Source: Acidobacteriota bacterium (GTDB lineage Bacteria > Acidobacteriota > Terriglobia > Bryobacterales > Bryobacteraceae). Taken from it: DNA of 30,461 bases. How positions within the stretch are numbered: position 1 is the stretch's first letter; every line of letters begins with the position of its first letter. The position numbers and the translations under genes were made by a program. Location of the stretch: positions 1 through 30,461 of the forward strand of contig JAEZIJ010000240.1 of the NCBI GenBank assembly GCA_023436715.1, read 5' to 3'. Shown here in pieces: positions 1 to 6,284 of the stretch. A model generated the notes under the pieces. That model saw nothing but the letters and a program-made list of their open reading frames with translations. It was not told the DNA's origin and searched no databases.

Positions 1-1243
1 TGGCCAGGTCGGCGAACGTGCCGATATCCCAGATGCCCGCCGGTATGCCGACAACCAGCCCGGCGATCCAGGTGCTCACGTGCGGCGTCCTGTGCACCGC
101 GTGCACCTTCGAGAACGCCCGCGGCAGCAGCCCGTCGCGGGACATGGCGAACCACACGCGCGCCTGCCCGTACTGGAACACCAGCAGCGAAGAGAGCATG
201 CCCACGAGCGCGCCCAGCACCACCCAGCGCCGGATCGAATCGTAACCGAGCAGCCTCAGCGCATCTGCTACCGGAGCCGCCGACCCCAGCGTCTTCCAGT
301 TCGCAACGCCGGTCAGCACCAGCGCCACCGAAACGTACAGAACCGTGCAGATAACCAGGCTGGCCACGATGCCGCGCGGCAGGTCGCGCTGCGGGTTCTT
401 GCACTCTTCGGCCGCGGTCGAAACCGAATCGAAGCCGATATAGGTGAAGAACACGATCGCCGCGCCGGTCAGCACGCCTGTGAACCCGTTCGGCATGAAT
501 GGATGCCAGTTCTCGACCTGCACTGCGCGCGCCGCGCCGAACACGAAGATGAGGATCGCCCCCACCTTCACCGCCACCATGATGTTGTTCGTCTTCGCGC
601 TCTCGCGCACGCCGCGCACCAGAATCCACGTCAGCAACAGCAGCACGATCAGCGCAGGAAGGTTGAACCAGTTCCCGGTAAACTGGCCGCCGGCTATGAT
701 CGGCCCCGAAAGCTGCGCGGGCAAATGAATCCCGAACAGGTTGTCCAGCAGGTCATTTAAGTAGGCGGAAAACCCGACCGCCACCGCCATGTTCGAGACC
801 GCGTACTCCAGGATGAGGTCCCACCCGATGATCCAGGCGAAGATCTCCCCCAGCGTCGCGTAGGCGTACGTGTAGGCGCTGCCGGCAATCGGGATCATCG
901 ACGCCAGTTCCGCATAGCAGAGAGCCGCGAAACTGCACGCGATCGCCGTCAGCAGAAAAGACAGCGAGATGCCCGGACCCGCGCCAGGACGGCCGATCGT
1001 CGAGACCGCGCTCTGACCGTAGAGGATCAGGTCCATCACCGGGGCGTGCAGAATGGAATGCCGGCTCAGCGTTTCCCCCGCGGCCGCGGTCCCCGTCAGG
1101 ATGAAGATCCCGGAACCGATCACCGCGCCCACACCAAGCGCCGTCAAGCTCCATGGGCCGAGGGTCCTGCGGAGACGCTTCTCCGGCGCCTCCGCCCCCT
1201 CGATCAGCTTGTCGATGTCTTTGGTTTGCAGTAATTGTGACAA
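1..1243 (-). CDS. APC superfamily cationic amino-acid permease, C-terminus cut by window edge
   Basis: Inner-membrane amino-acid transporter of the APC superfamily, CAT/YfnA-like group. About 414 residues are visible and the frame runs off the left edge. The start of TM1 reads LTALGVGAVIGSGIFILTGT, the usual substrate-binding helix, and later segments carry AGSAYTYAYATLGEIFAWIIGWDL and FFTYIGFDSVSTAAEECKNP (both family signatures; the paralogue at 11786-13510 has near-identical stretches). Compared with that paralogue, about 35 residues are inserted between TM1 and TM2. The likely start is a TTG at 1243 (MSQLLQTKDIDKLIE), because the frame is closed by a stop at 1265-1267 and no ATG lies before conserved sequence; no good Shine-Dalgarno is seen. 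It lies 21 bp after the small basic gene and is probably co-transcribed with it and pcrA. Substrate cannot be read from sequence. Confidence 0.88.
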   Translation of the reverse strand, partial: MSQLLQTKDIDKLIEGAEAPEKRLRRTLGPWSLTALGVGAVIGSGIFILTGTAAAGETLSRHSILHAPVMDLILYGQSAVSTIGRPGAGPGISLSFLLTAIACSFAALCYAELASMIPIAGSAYTYAYATLGEIFAWIIGWDLILEYAVSNMAVAVGFSAYLNDLLDNLFGIHLPAQLSGPIIAGGQFTGNWFNLPALIVLLLLTWILVRGVRESAKTNNIMVAVKVGAILIFVFGAARAVQVENWHPFMPNGFTGVLTGAAIVFFTYIGFDSVSTAAEECKNPQRDLPRGIVASLVICTVLYVSVALVLTGVANWKTLGSAAPVADALRLLGYDSIRRWVVLGALVGMLSSLLVFQYGQARVWFAMSRDGLLPRAFSKVHAVHRTPHVSTWIAGLVVGIPAGIWDIGTFADLA

Positions 1244-1264
1244 GGGAGGATGGGCTTGCTACCG

Positions 1265-1423
1265 CTACCGCTTCCGCTGTCCCTTGACCATCTTCTGCAC
1301 TTTGTGTTTCTGCGAGCCCCGCGCAACGCCCGCCGCGCGCTTCGCCTTCGGTGCGGCCTTCTTGCGCGCTGCCCGCTTTGCGGTCTTGCGCTCCGCTCGA
1401 TCTGCAATCGTTTTGGTGTTCAT
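1265..1423 (-). CDS. 52-residue Lys/Ala/Arg-rich basic protein, coupled to pcrA
   Basis: A very basic small protein, beginning MNTKTIADRAERKTAKRAAR and ending KVQKMVKGQRKR. About 40% of residues are Lys or Arg and the first half is alanine-rich, which resembles the tails of bacterial histone H1-like or other nucleic-acid-binding proteins. There is no recognisable fold. Its ATG (1423-1421) overlaps the pcrA stop as ATGA, and an AGGAAA sequence directly precedes it, so translation is probably coupled to the helicase. What I see is the ORF, its composition and the overlap. A nucleic-acid-binding role linked to the helicase is inference. It could also be an intrinsically disordered protein with another job. 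Confidence 0.6.
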   Translation of the reverse strand: MNTKTIADRAERKTAKRAARKKAAPKAKRAAGVARGSQKHKVQKMVKGQRKR

Positions 1424-3762
1424 TTTCCTGTTCTCAATCCTGCGTATTTAGCAATCAACTTCTTCAATCCGTGACCTGGAAAGCTTACCGTAAGTTTCGC
1501 ATCTTCACCGTCGCCTTCGCGACGTACCACCGTTCCCCGGCCGTAGGTCGGGTGATGAATTACGGACCCGGTGTTCAGTTTCGCCGGCGTGCGGGCCGGT
1601 GTTGCCGCCTTGGAAGGCGCGGCAGCCGGAAGAGGCGCGGCCGTCTTCGACGCGGCAGGCGGAACCACCGGCATGGGCGGCCTCGCGCCCTGCTGGCGCG
1701 ACTGGAAGAACTCGGCGATGTTATCCAGGGAATTGTAAGTCTTGCCCGTGTACGTGTTCCGGCGGGCGCTCTCGCGCACGAGAGACTGCTCCGCCATGAG
1801 GTTCACTTCGGCCTGCTGGTTGCGGCCGAGCGGTTCCGTAAGCGCCGCCGGGAGCTCCTTCAGAAACCTCGATGCCATGCACTGCTCCGAGGGCCCTCCG
1901 CCGAACCGCCGCCTGTAGCGCGCCCAACTCAGGAACAGTTGCTTCTGCGCCCGAGTCATCGCGACGTAGCACAGGCGCCGCTCCTCCTCCATGCCCGCTT
2001 CCGAGTCGATAGACCGGACATGCGGAAACAGGCCCTCTTCGAGCCCGGCGATGAACACGATCGGGAACTCGAGCCCCTTCGCGTTGTGTATGGTGAGCAG
2101 CGACACCGGCGCGTGTTCGTCCACCGAATCGGCGTCGGAAACCAGAGCCGCGTGGTCCAGGAACGCTGAGATACCCTCGCCGCGCTCGGCCGCCTCCGCC
2201 GCCGCGTTTGCCAGTTCCTCCAGGTTCTCGATGCGGCTCTCCGCGTCCGGCGAATCGTCCGCCTTGAGCGTCGCGAGATACCCCGTGCGGTCGAACACCG
2301 CCCGGATCACGTCGTCCACCGGCTCGGTCGCCGCCATCTCCCGAAGCTGCTCGATGATCCTCCGGAAGCCCGCCAGAGCGGCTTCCGCCCGCGTCGGGAA
2401 CTGCCGCTCGTCCAGCATGCGGACGATCGCCTGCCACATGTTCAGGTCGTGCTCCAGCGCGTACCGCTCCACCTGCTCCACCGTGGACTTGCCGATTCCA
2501 CGCGCCGGCGTGTTGATGATCCGCAGCAGGTTGATCGAATCCTGGGGCGCGACAATCGTTTTCAGGTACGCCAGGATGTCCTTGATCTCCGCCCGCTGGT
2601 AGAAGCTGAACCCGCCGATCACCTTGTACTTACGCCCGTACCGCCGCAGCGCCTCTTCGATTTGCCGCGACTGGAAGTTCGTGCGGTAGAGAATGGCCAC
2701 GCGGTCGTCGGGGTAGTCCCCGAGGAGCTTGTCGATGCTGTCCGCGATGAACAGCGCCTCGTTCTCCCCGTCCAGCGCCTGGTAGACGCCTATCTTGCGC
2801 CCGGCCGGTCCCGCCGTCCACAGCGTCTTGCCTTTCCGCTCCTTGTTGTGGGCGACCACCGCGCCGGCCGATTCCAGGATGTTCCTGGTCGAACGGTAGT
2901 TCTGCTCCAGACGGATCGTCACCGCGTCCGGATAGTCGCGCTCGAAATCCAGGATGTTGCGAATGTCCGCGCCGCGCCAGCTATAGATGGACTGGTCCTC
3001 GTCCCCGACCACGCAGACGTTGCTGTGGGCCTCGGAGAGCAGCCGAATCAGTTCGTACTGGCTGCGGTTGGTGTCCTGGTATTCGTCGATCAGCAGGTAG
3101 GAAATGCGGTTGTTGTAAGCCTGCCGGGTGCCGGTGTCGTACTGGAGCAGGCGCACGGATTCGAGCAGCAGGTCGTCGAAGTCGAGCGCATTCGCCTGGC
3201 GGAGGCTGCCCTCATACGCCTCGAAAACCGCGGCGAGCTGCTTCGATTTGGGGTCCTTGGCCGACTTCGCGAACTCGTCCGGGGTCGTTTTGTGGTTCTT
3301 GGCGTGGCTGATAGCCGAGATGGCCGCCCGGTACTGCACGAATTTCTTTTCATCCAAGCCAAAATGGCGGTAGGCGGCCTTGATAATCCCGAGCTGATCG
3401 TCTTCGTCGTAGATGGTGAAGTCGCGGGTGAAGCCTGGGCGCACGTCGGCCAGTTTCTGTCCGTCGCGGCGCAGCAGCCGCACGCAGAAGGAGTGGAAGG
3501 TCGAAACCACCAGCCCGCGTAGCGAATACGTGCTCCCCAGCAGCTTTTCCACGCGTTCGCGCATCTCGGCCGCCGCCTTGTTTGTAAATGTGACGGCGAC
3601 GATCGCCGAAGGCGGCACACGGTGCGCGTGGATCAGGTGCGCGATCCGGTGCGTGATGACACGCGTCTTCCCGCTCCCCGCGCCGGCGAGGATCAGGAGC
3701 GGACCGCTGGCATGCGCCACGGCCTCCCGCTGCTGAGGGTTTAATCCTTCCAGGAAATCCAT
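1420..3762 (-). CDS. pcrA: ATP-dependent DNA helicase of the UvrD/PcrA/Rep family
   Basis: Superfamily 1A 3'-5' DNA helicase of 780 residues, acting in repair, replication restart and removal of recombinase or RNA polymerase from DNA. Motifs in order: Walker A GAGSGKT near residues 27-33, TFTNKAAAEMRERV (Ia), DEYQDTN (II, Walker B), VGDEDQSIYSWRGAD (III), QNYRSTRNIL (IV), LTIHNAKGLEFPIVF (V) and CYVAMTRAQKQL (VI). A linker rich in Pro and Ala at about 670-720 is followed by a C-terminal module (HPTYGRGTVV...GDGEDAKLTVSFPGHGLKKL) typical of PcrA/UvrD tails that contact RNA polymerase. Length is slightly above the family norm because of the linker. The ATG at 3762 begins directly with the conserved LNPQQREAV motif; no strong Shine-Dalgarno precedes it. 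It is first in a minus-strand cluster with the small basic gene. Confidence 0.97.
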   Translation of the reverse strand: MDFLEGLNPQQREAVAHASGPLLILAGAGSGKTRVITHRIAHLIHAHRVPPSAIVAVTFTNKAAAEMRERVEKLLGSTYSLRGLVVSTFHSFCVRLLRRDGQKLADVRPGFTRDFTIYDEDDQLGIIKAAYRHFGLDEKKFVQYRAAISAISHAKNHKTTPDEFAKSAKDPKSKQLAAVFEAYEGSLRQANALDFDDLLLESVRLLQYDTGTRQAYNNRISYLLIDEYQDTNRSQYELIRLLSEAHSNVCVVGDEDQSIYSWRGADIRNILDFERDYPDAVTIRLEQNYRSTRNILESAGAVVAHNKERKGKTLWTAGPAGRKIGVYQALDGENEALFIADSIDKLLGDYPDDRVAILYRTNFQSRQIEEALRRYGRKYKVIGGFSFYQRAEIKDILAYLKTIVAPQDSINLLRIINTPARGIGKSTVEQVERYALEHDLNMWQAIVRMLDERQFPTRAEAALAGFRRIIEQLREMAATEPVDDVIRAVFDRTGYLATLKADDSPDAESRIENLEELANAAAEAAERGEGISAFLDHAALVSDADSVDEHAPVSLLTIHNAKGLEFPIVFIAGLEEGLFPHVRSIDSEAGMEEERRLCYVAMTRAQKQLFLSWARYRRRFGGGPSEQCMASRFLKELPAALTEPLGRNQQAEVNLMAEQSLVRESARRNTYTGKTYNSLDNIAEFFQSRQQGARPPMPVVPPAASKTAAPLPAAAPSKAATPARTPAKLNTGSVIHHPTYGRGTVVRREGDGEDAKLTVSFPGHGLKKLIAKYAGLRTGK

Positions 3763-3996
3763 GAACTTATCGGACGGCGCGAACGATGCACGTTGTACGA
3801 TCTACGAACTTCTTTCGCGTACCCACTTGATGATTCTAGCAGATAGGAGCCGTCAAGCCCTCCGGGTACGCCATAGTACTTTCCTCCCAACTGGTAACGG
3901 TCCAGACCCGATGGTCTAGGCGTGTCAGTACTGGCCGCCCCGCAAATACCAGCGGCGCTGCTTATCTCGCGGGCATTGTCCGGGTACCTTGTTCAT

Positions 3997-4002
3997 GATA
4001 AA
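3997..4002 (+). promoter_or_regulatory. Candidate -10 region of the 54-residue gene
   Basis: GATAAA (overlapped by ATAAAT) lies 8 nt before the ATG at 4011, with TTGTCC about 15-17 bp upstream as a possible -35. The start would lie at or a few bases after the transcription start. The match to consensus is modest. Confidence 0.3.
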
Positions 4003-4010
4003 TCTGGCCC

Positions 4011-4175
4011 ATGAGCCGCAAACGCATGCTAACTGCCTCCGATGCGGAAAGCGAACCCCTGAGCAAGAAATTGCGCTACTTGTACCACCGAAAATCCGTT
4101 GTGGACGACCTGATACGGACGCTGATGAAGTATGACCGCGCCTCGCGCCGGACGGTAAAGACCACCGAGGAATAG
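4011..4175 (+). CDS. Small hypothetical protein (54 residues)
   Basis: Begins MSRKRMLTASDAESEPLSKK and ends YDRASRRTVKTTEE. The central part (LSKKLRYLYHRKSVVDDLIRTLMKY) looks like one amphipathic helical hairpin, basic overall, with no transmembrane segment or signal peptide and no family I can name. No Shine-Dalgarno is present, but a -10-like sequence lies 8 nt ahead, as for several genes here. It is divergent from pcrA and 112 bp ahead of the ECF sigma factor on the same strand, so it could be a small DNA-binding or adaptor protein for that system; that link is positional only. A chance ORF is possible, but a clean start, amino-acid composition and placement in an otherwise empty stretch favour a real gene. 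Confidence 0.5.
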   Translation: MSRKRMLTASDAESEPLSKKLRYLYHRKSVVDDLIRTLMKYDRASRRTVKTTEE

Positions 4176-4287
4176 GCTTTCCCGTGCTCTTTGCTTTCTG
4201 CCTCAAGCCTTTGTAACCTGACAGTTTGCCGGTGCGCCATTCTCATTGGGGACGTGAGGGCCCTCGTGATGCCGGCTGACGGGCGGC

Positions 4288-4875
4288 ATGTTGCTGGATT
4301 TCGAGCTGATCAAACGCGCGCGCGATGGAGACGACTCCGCATTCAACCGGGTCGTCGAGACCTATCGCAAACGCATCCTCGGAACGATAGCCAGACTGAT
4401 TGGCAGGCCCGAGGACGTCGAGGATGTGGGGCAGGAAGTCTTTCTCAGGCTCTATTTCTCCCTGGATCAACTTCGCACGCCGGAAATGTTCGAGCCGTGG
4501 CTGTACCGGCTGACCGTCAATGCGGCCTACGACTACTTACGGCGCCAGCGGCGGCGCAGCGAGTCGCGGATGTCCGACCTTTCCGAGCAGCAGGTTATGC
4601 TTGCGGATGCCGCGGCAGGCAGCAAGCGGGAGGACGAGGAACAGCGGCGAAAACGTATTCGCGAGCTTGTAGACTCGCTCCTGAGTTCGATCTCCGAGCA
4701 GGACCGCGTTCTTCTCACCATGAAAGAAATCGAGGGCCTCTCGTTGAAAGAGCTTGAAAAGGTGTACGGTGTGAATGAAAATGCTCTGAAGGTCCGGCTG
4801 TTTCGGGCCCGGCAACGCGTTGTGAAGGTTTTTGAGGCGCTGGAAGGAAAGACCGCCGGCGTCGAGGGTTCCTAG
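4288..4875 (+). CDS. RNA polymerase sigma factor, ECF subfamily (sigma-70)
   Basis: Alternative sigma factor of 195 residues. Region 2 runs from about residue 5 to 85 (FNRVVETYRKRI, EDVEDVGQEVFLRLY, EPWLYRLTVNAAYDYLR), which binds core polymerase and the -10 element; region 4 runs from about 127 to 185 (DRVLLTMKEIEGLSLKELEK, NENALKVRLFRARQRV), the -35-binding helix-turn-helix. A charged linker with many Arg/Glu joins them. The ATG at 4288 begins right at the family N-terminus. The next gene starts 13 bp after the stop and encodes a membrane protein with anti-sigma topology, and the third is a Spy/CpxP-like periplasmic protein, so the three form a signalling operon. A TGTAACCT sequence at 4212-4219 resembles an ECF-type -35 element and could mean autoregulation, but I do not see a convincing -10 partner. 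Confidence 0.93.
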   Translation: MLLDFELIKRARDGDDSAFNRVVETYRKRILGTIARLIGRPEDVEDVGQEVFLRLYFSLDQLRTPEMFEPWLYRLTVNAAYDYLRRQRRRSESRMSDLSEQQVMLADAAAGSKREDEEQRRKRIRELVDSLLSSISEQDRVLLTMKEIEGLSLKELEKVYGVNENALKVRLFRARQRVVKVFEALEGKTAGVEGS

Positions 4876-4888
4876 GTTAGGGGGACAC

Positions 4889-5230
4889 ATGTTTGAACAG
4901 CAGGACTCCCGCAATCCGGTTTCCGAGGCCCGCCTGGCCGAAGTATTCGCTGCGTACAGGGCGGCTCTTTCCGACCCTGAACCGTCCGCCACGTTCACAC
5001 CCGGTCTGTGGGCCAGGATCGACGCGCGCCGCTCGTTCGCTTACAGCCTGAAACGTCTCGCGCAGGGGTTGATCACGGCCGCGGCCGCAGTCTGTCTCCT
5101 GATGGGGCTATACCTGTCCAGGCCGGAGCCCTCCCACTACAGCTACCTGGAAGTACTGGCGGCAGACCAGGGCCAGCAGGACCTTGCTGATGCCGAGATC
5201 GTCCGTGCTGTGCATGACAGGAACCAATGA
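4889..5230 (+). CDS. Single-pass membrane protein, probable anti-sigma factor
   Basis: 113 residues. A soluble N-terminal part (about 1-58) is followed by one transmembrane helix at about 60-77 (LITAAAAVCLLMGLYL) and a short outer segment of about 35 residues. This is the layout of small anti-sigma factors such as CnrY. It lacks the HxxxCxxC zinc signature of ZAS-type anti-sigmas. The ATG at 4889 is preceded by a strong GGGGG Shine-Dalgarno; a longer in-frame start at 4832 would lie inside the sigma gene and is less likely. Its stop overlaps the next start as ATGA. Function is inferred from topology and from sitting between the sigma factor and a periplasmic sensor-like protein; there is no clear sequence family. 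Confidence 0.65.
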   Translation: MFEQQDSRNPVSEARLAEVFAAYRAALSDPEPSATFTPGLWARIDARRSFAYSLKRLAQGLITAAAAVCLLMGLYLSRPEPSHYSYLEVLAADQGQQDLADAEIVRAVHDRNQ

Positions 5231-5610
5231 GGCGTTCAACTTTTACAGTCATCCTCTACCTTTGCTTGGTTTTCGCGAGCGGGATCCTCGTCGGAGGGTT
5301 CGGCACAAGGCTCTACAGTGCGCGTACGGTCGATGCGAAGAGCAACCCTTGCAGTCCGGAAGACTTGCGGCGCCGCTACCTCGAGGATATGCGCACGCGC
5401 CTGAACATGACCGGCGAGCAGTTCAAGCAGTTCACCGGCATACTTGAAGCCACCCGTGAGCGATTCCACGACCTACGGAAGAAGTACAGGCCGGAAGTCA
5501 AGGTGATTCAGGACGAACAGGCAGAGAAGATTCGCGCGATTCTGAACGACGAGCAGCGGGCGGAATACGAGAAGATGCGGGAAGAGAGGGATAAACACCA
5601 GCGAAACTAA
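5227..5610 (+). CDS. Periplasmic Spy/CpxP-like (metal-resistance/CnrX-type) protein
   Basis: 127 residues with an N-terminal membrane anchor or uncleaved signal at about 6-26, then an all-helical periplasmic part rich in Glu, Lys and Arg. The segments LRRRYLEDMRTRLNMTGEQF, RERFHDLRKKYRPEVK and AILNDEQRAEYEKM match the helical-hairpin pattern of the Spy/CpxP and heavy-metal-resistance (CnrX) group. In CnrX such proteins hold the anti-sigma factor in check and release it on metal binding. Here only two His occur in the soluble part, so a CnrX-type metal site is not evident and a chaperone or stress-sensor role is as likely. Translation is coupled to the anti-sigma gene by a 4-bp overlap and the operon ends in a strong terminator. 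Confidence 0.75.
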   Translation: MRRSTFTVILYLCLVFASGILVGGFGTRLYSARTVDAKSNPCSPEDLRRRYLEDMRTRLNMTGEQFKQFTGILEATRERFHDLRKKYRPEVKVIQDEQAEKIRAILNDEQRAEYEKMREERDKHQRN

Positions 5611-5671
5611 CCGCCTCCTTGCGGTCGCGATGCCGTTTCCGAGCCGCGACCGCGAGGAAGCGGTTTTTTTT
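5609..5671 (+). terminator. Intrinsic terminator of the sigma operon
   Basis: Arms 5609-5629 and 5645-5665 (21 nt each; 19 Watson-Crick pairs, one G-U, one mismatch), 15-nt loop, then eight T (5664-5671). It starts inside the stop codon of the Spy-like gene. The right arm, GAGCCGCGACCGCGAGGAAG, belongs to a palindromic sequence type seen three more times in the window. Confidence 0.92.
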
Positions 5672-5673
5672 CG

Positions 5674-5913
5674 TTAGGATTTCCTCAGGGCTGCCGCTTT
5701 CTGCATCTCTTCGGTCTTCTTGACCTTTCTCTGGAATCGGTCAATACGGCCGGCTGTGTCAATCAGCTTCTGCTTGCCGGTGAAGAAGGGGTGGCACTTC
5801 GAGCAGATTTCCACCCGGATATCGCCCTTGTGCGTTGAGCGCGTCCGGAACGTGCTTCCGCAGGCGCAGATAACATTCAATTCGTTGTAAGCGGGGTGAA
5901 TCCCTGCCTTCAT
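5674..5913 (-). CDS. rpmE: Large ribosomal subunit protein bL31
   Basis: Ribosomal protein bL31, 79 residues, at the subunit interface near the 5S rRNA/30S head bridge. It is the zinc-containing (C+) type: Cys16, Cys18, Cys37 and Cys40 match the four ligands of the Escherichia coli protein (VICACGS, EICSKCHPFFTG). The start MKAGIHPAYNEL is the normal N-terminus, with an AAAGGA Shine-Dalgarno 8-13 nt ahead. The C-terminus carries a basic tail (KVKKTEEMQKAAALRKS), slightly longer than average. It is transcribed towards the terminator it shares with the sigma operon. Its 5' region is unusual: an extended -10 promoter at 5949-5954, an intrinsic terminator at 5965-5999 and, further up, a structured RNA with a tiny ORF. 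Confidence 0.97.
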   Translation of the reverse strand: MKAGIHPAYNELNVICACGSTFRTRSTHKGDIRVEICSKCHPFFTGKQKLIDTAGRIDRFQRKVKKTEEMQKAAALRKS

Positions 5914-5948
5914 GGAGAAAAATCCTTTCGTCGGCGCGGTAAAACAAC

Positions 5949-5954
5949 ATTATA
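5949..5954 (-). promoter_or_regulatory. Extended -10 promoter of rpmE
   Basis: TGGTATAAT on the minus strand: a perfect TATAAT with an upstream TG one base away. No -35 match is seen at 17 bp, as is usual for extended -10 promoters. Transcription would start near 5942, about 30 nt before the rpmE ATG. Confidence 0.7.
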
Positions 5955-5964
5955 CCAAAATGAA

Positions 5965-5999
5965 ACCCCCGCCTTGCTCCGTCATAGCAGGGCGGGGGT
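5965..5999 (-). terminator. Intrinsic terminator upstream of rpmE
   Basis: A 14-bp stem (5965-5978 with 5986-5999, one G-T) containing ACCCCCGCC/GGCGGGGGT, 7-nt loop, followed on the minus strand by TTTCATTTTGG. It ends the structured RNA described at 5965-6188, 10 nt before the rpmE -10 box. Confidence 0.8.
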
Positions 6000-6112
6000 G
6001 TTGGTAGCCAATAGGTGAGCCTGAGGCTCACGAAAACCAATGTGAGGCGGCCGGTCCACATGAACTGGGCCTCGCCACTGATTTCGGGGCCGACTACGTT
6101 AGAATGGTCGAC

Positions 6113-6157
6113 TTAACAGTCGGCCACCTCACAAGGTTTACTACTGCCAGATGACAT
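6113..6157 (-). CDS. 14-residue leader-type peptide inside the structured RNA
   Basis: Reads MSSGSSKPCEVADC then TAA. The ribosome binding site AAAGGAGGTGGTCC (about 6167-6180) is complementary to almost the whole 16S rRNA 3' tail, far better than any other gene in the window, and AGGAAAT lies directly before the ATG. The start codon falls in the loop of a short CCAG/CTGG hairpin. Two of the last six codons are Cys (TGT), and the last Cys precedes the stop. Translation is inferred from the ribosome site; a role as a sensing leader peptide or a secreted/modified Cys peptide is speculative. Confidence 0.45.
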   Translation of the reverse strand: MSSGSSKPCEVADC

Positions 6158-6193
6158 ATTTCCTGGACCACCTCCTTTTTCAGTGATACCCAT

Positions 6194-6222
6194 ATCGTGG
6201 CACGGCGGCCTGTGCCTGTCAA
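6194..6222 (-). promoter_or_regulatory. Promoter of the structured RNA with dyad in the spacer
   Basis: Consensus -35 TTGACA at 6222-6217; the best -10 at 17 bp is CACGAT (6199-6194, three of six matches), with weaker alternatives at 19-20 bp. The spacer holds an inverted repeat GGCAC-N8-GTGCC (6216-6212 / 6203-6199), an operator-like position. Transcription would begin near 6188, about 10 nt before the ribosome site. Confidence 0.5.
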
Positions 6223-6284
6223 TTTGAGGTGGGGTCAGCCCTTCCGGGCTGGGCCTCCTGGCCTGTGCTGCACACTGGTGTCGC

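Larger units (their letters stand above)
5965..6188 (-). ncRNA. Structured RNA / leader with tiny ORF, ahead of rpmE
   Basis: This 370-bp gap (5914-6284) holds a promoter, a ribosome binding site with a 14-codon ORF, several stems and a terminator, all on the minus strand. Stems seen: A, 11 bp, GUGAGGUGGCC (6132-6122) with GGCCGCCUCAC (6052-6042), one U-G pair; B, 8 bp, GGCCGACU (6125-6118) with AGUCGGCC (6095-6088), which shares four bases with A and so competes with it; C, GACU/AGUC over the stop codon (6121-6110); D, GUGAGCCU/AGGCUCAC (6031-6015) flanked by UUGGU/ACCAA; E, the terminator. The end of the ORF lies in the 5' arms of A and B, so a translating ribosome would decide which stem forms. 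It may be an attenuating leader of rpmE or an independent RNA. I cannot assign it to a known Rfam family. Confidence 0.6.

Noticed and set aside
80..760. Plus-strand open frame opposite the first APC permease
   Set aside because: Arg/His/Gln-rich composition of an antisense frame; the opposite strand encodes clear permease helices.
4212..4240. ECF-type autoregulated promoter of the sigma operon
   Set aside because: TGTAACCT fits an ECF -35, but no CGTC/GTC-type -10 lies 15-17 bp downstream, so I did not list it as a feature.
5759..6061. 100-codon minus-strand frame starting MWTGRLTLVFVSLRLTYW
   Set aside because: It runs through the structured RNA, terminator and rpmE in another frame, with no good ribosome site. 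Its start is the hairpin sequence, not a protein domain.
6165..6180. CCACCTCCTTTTT on the plus strand resembles a 16S rRNA 3' end
   Set aside because: No rRNA sequence lies upstream; it is the reverse complement of the micropeptide's Shine-Dalgarno.
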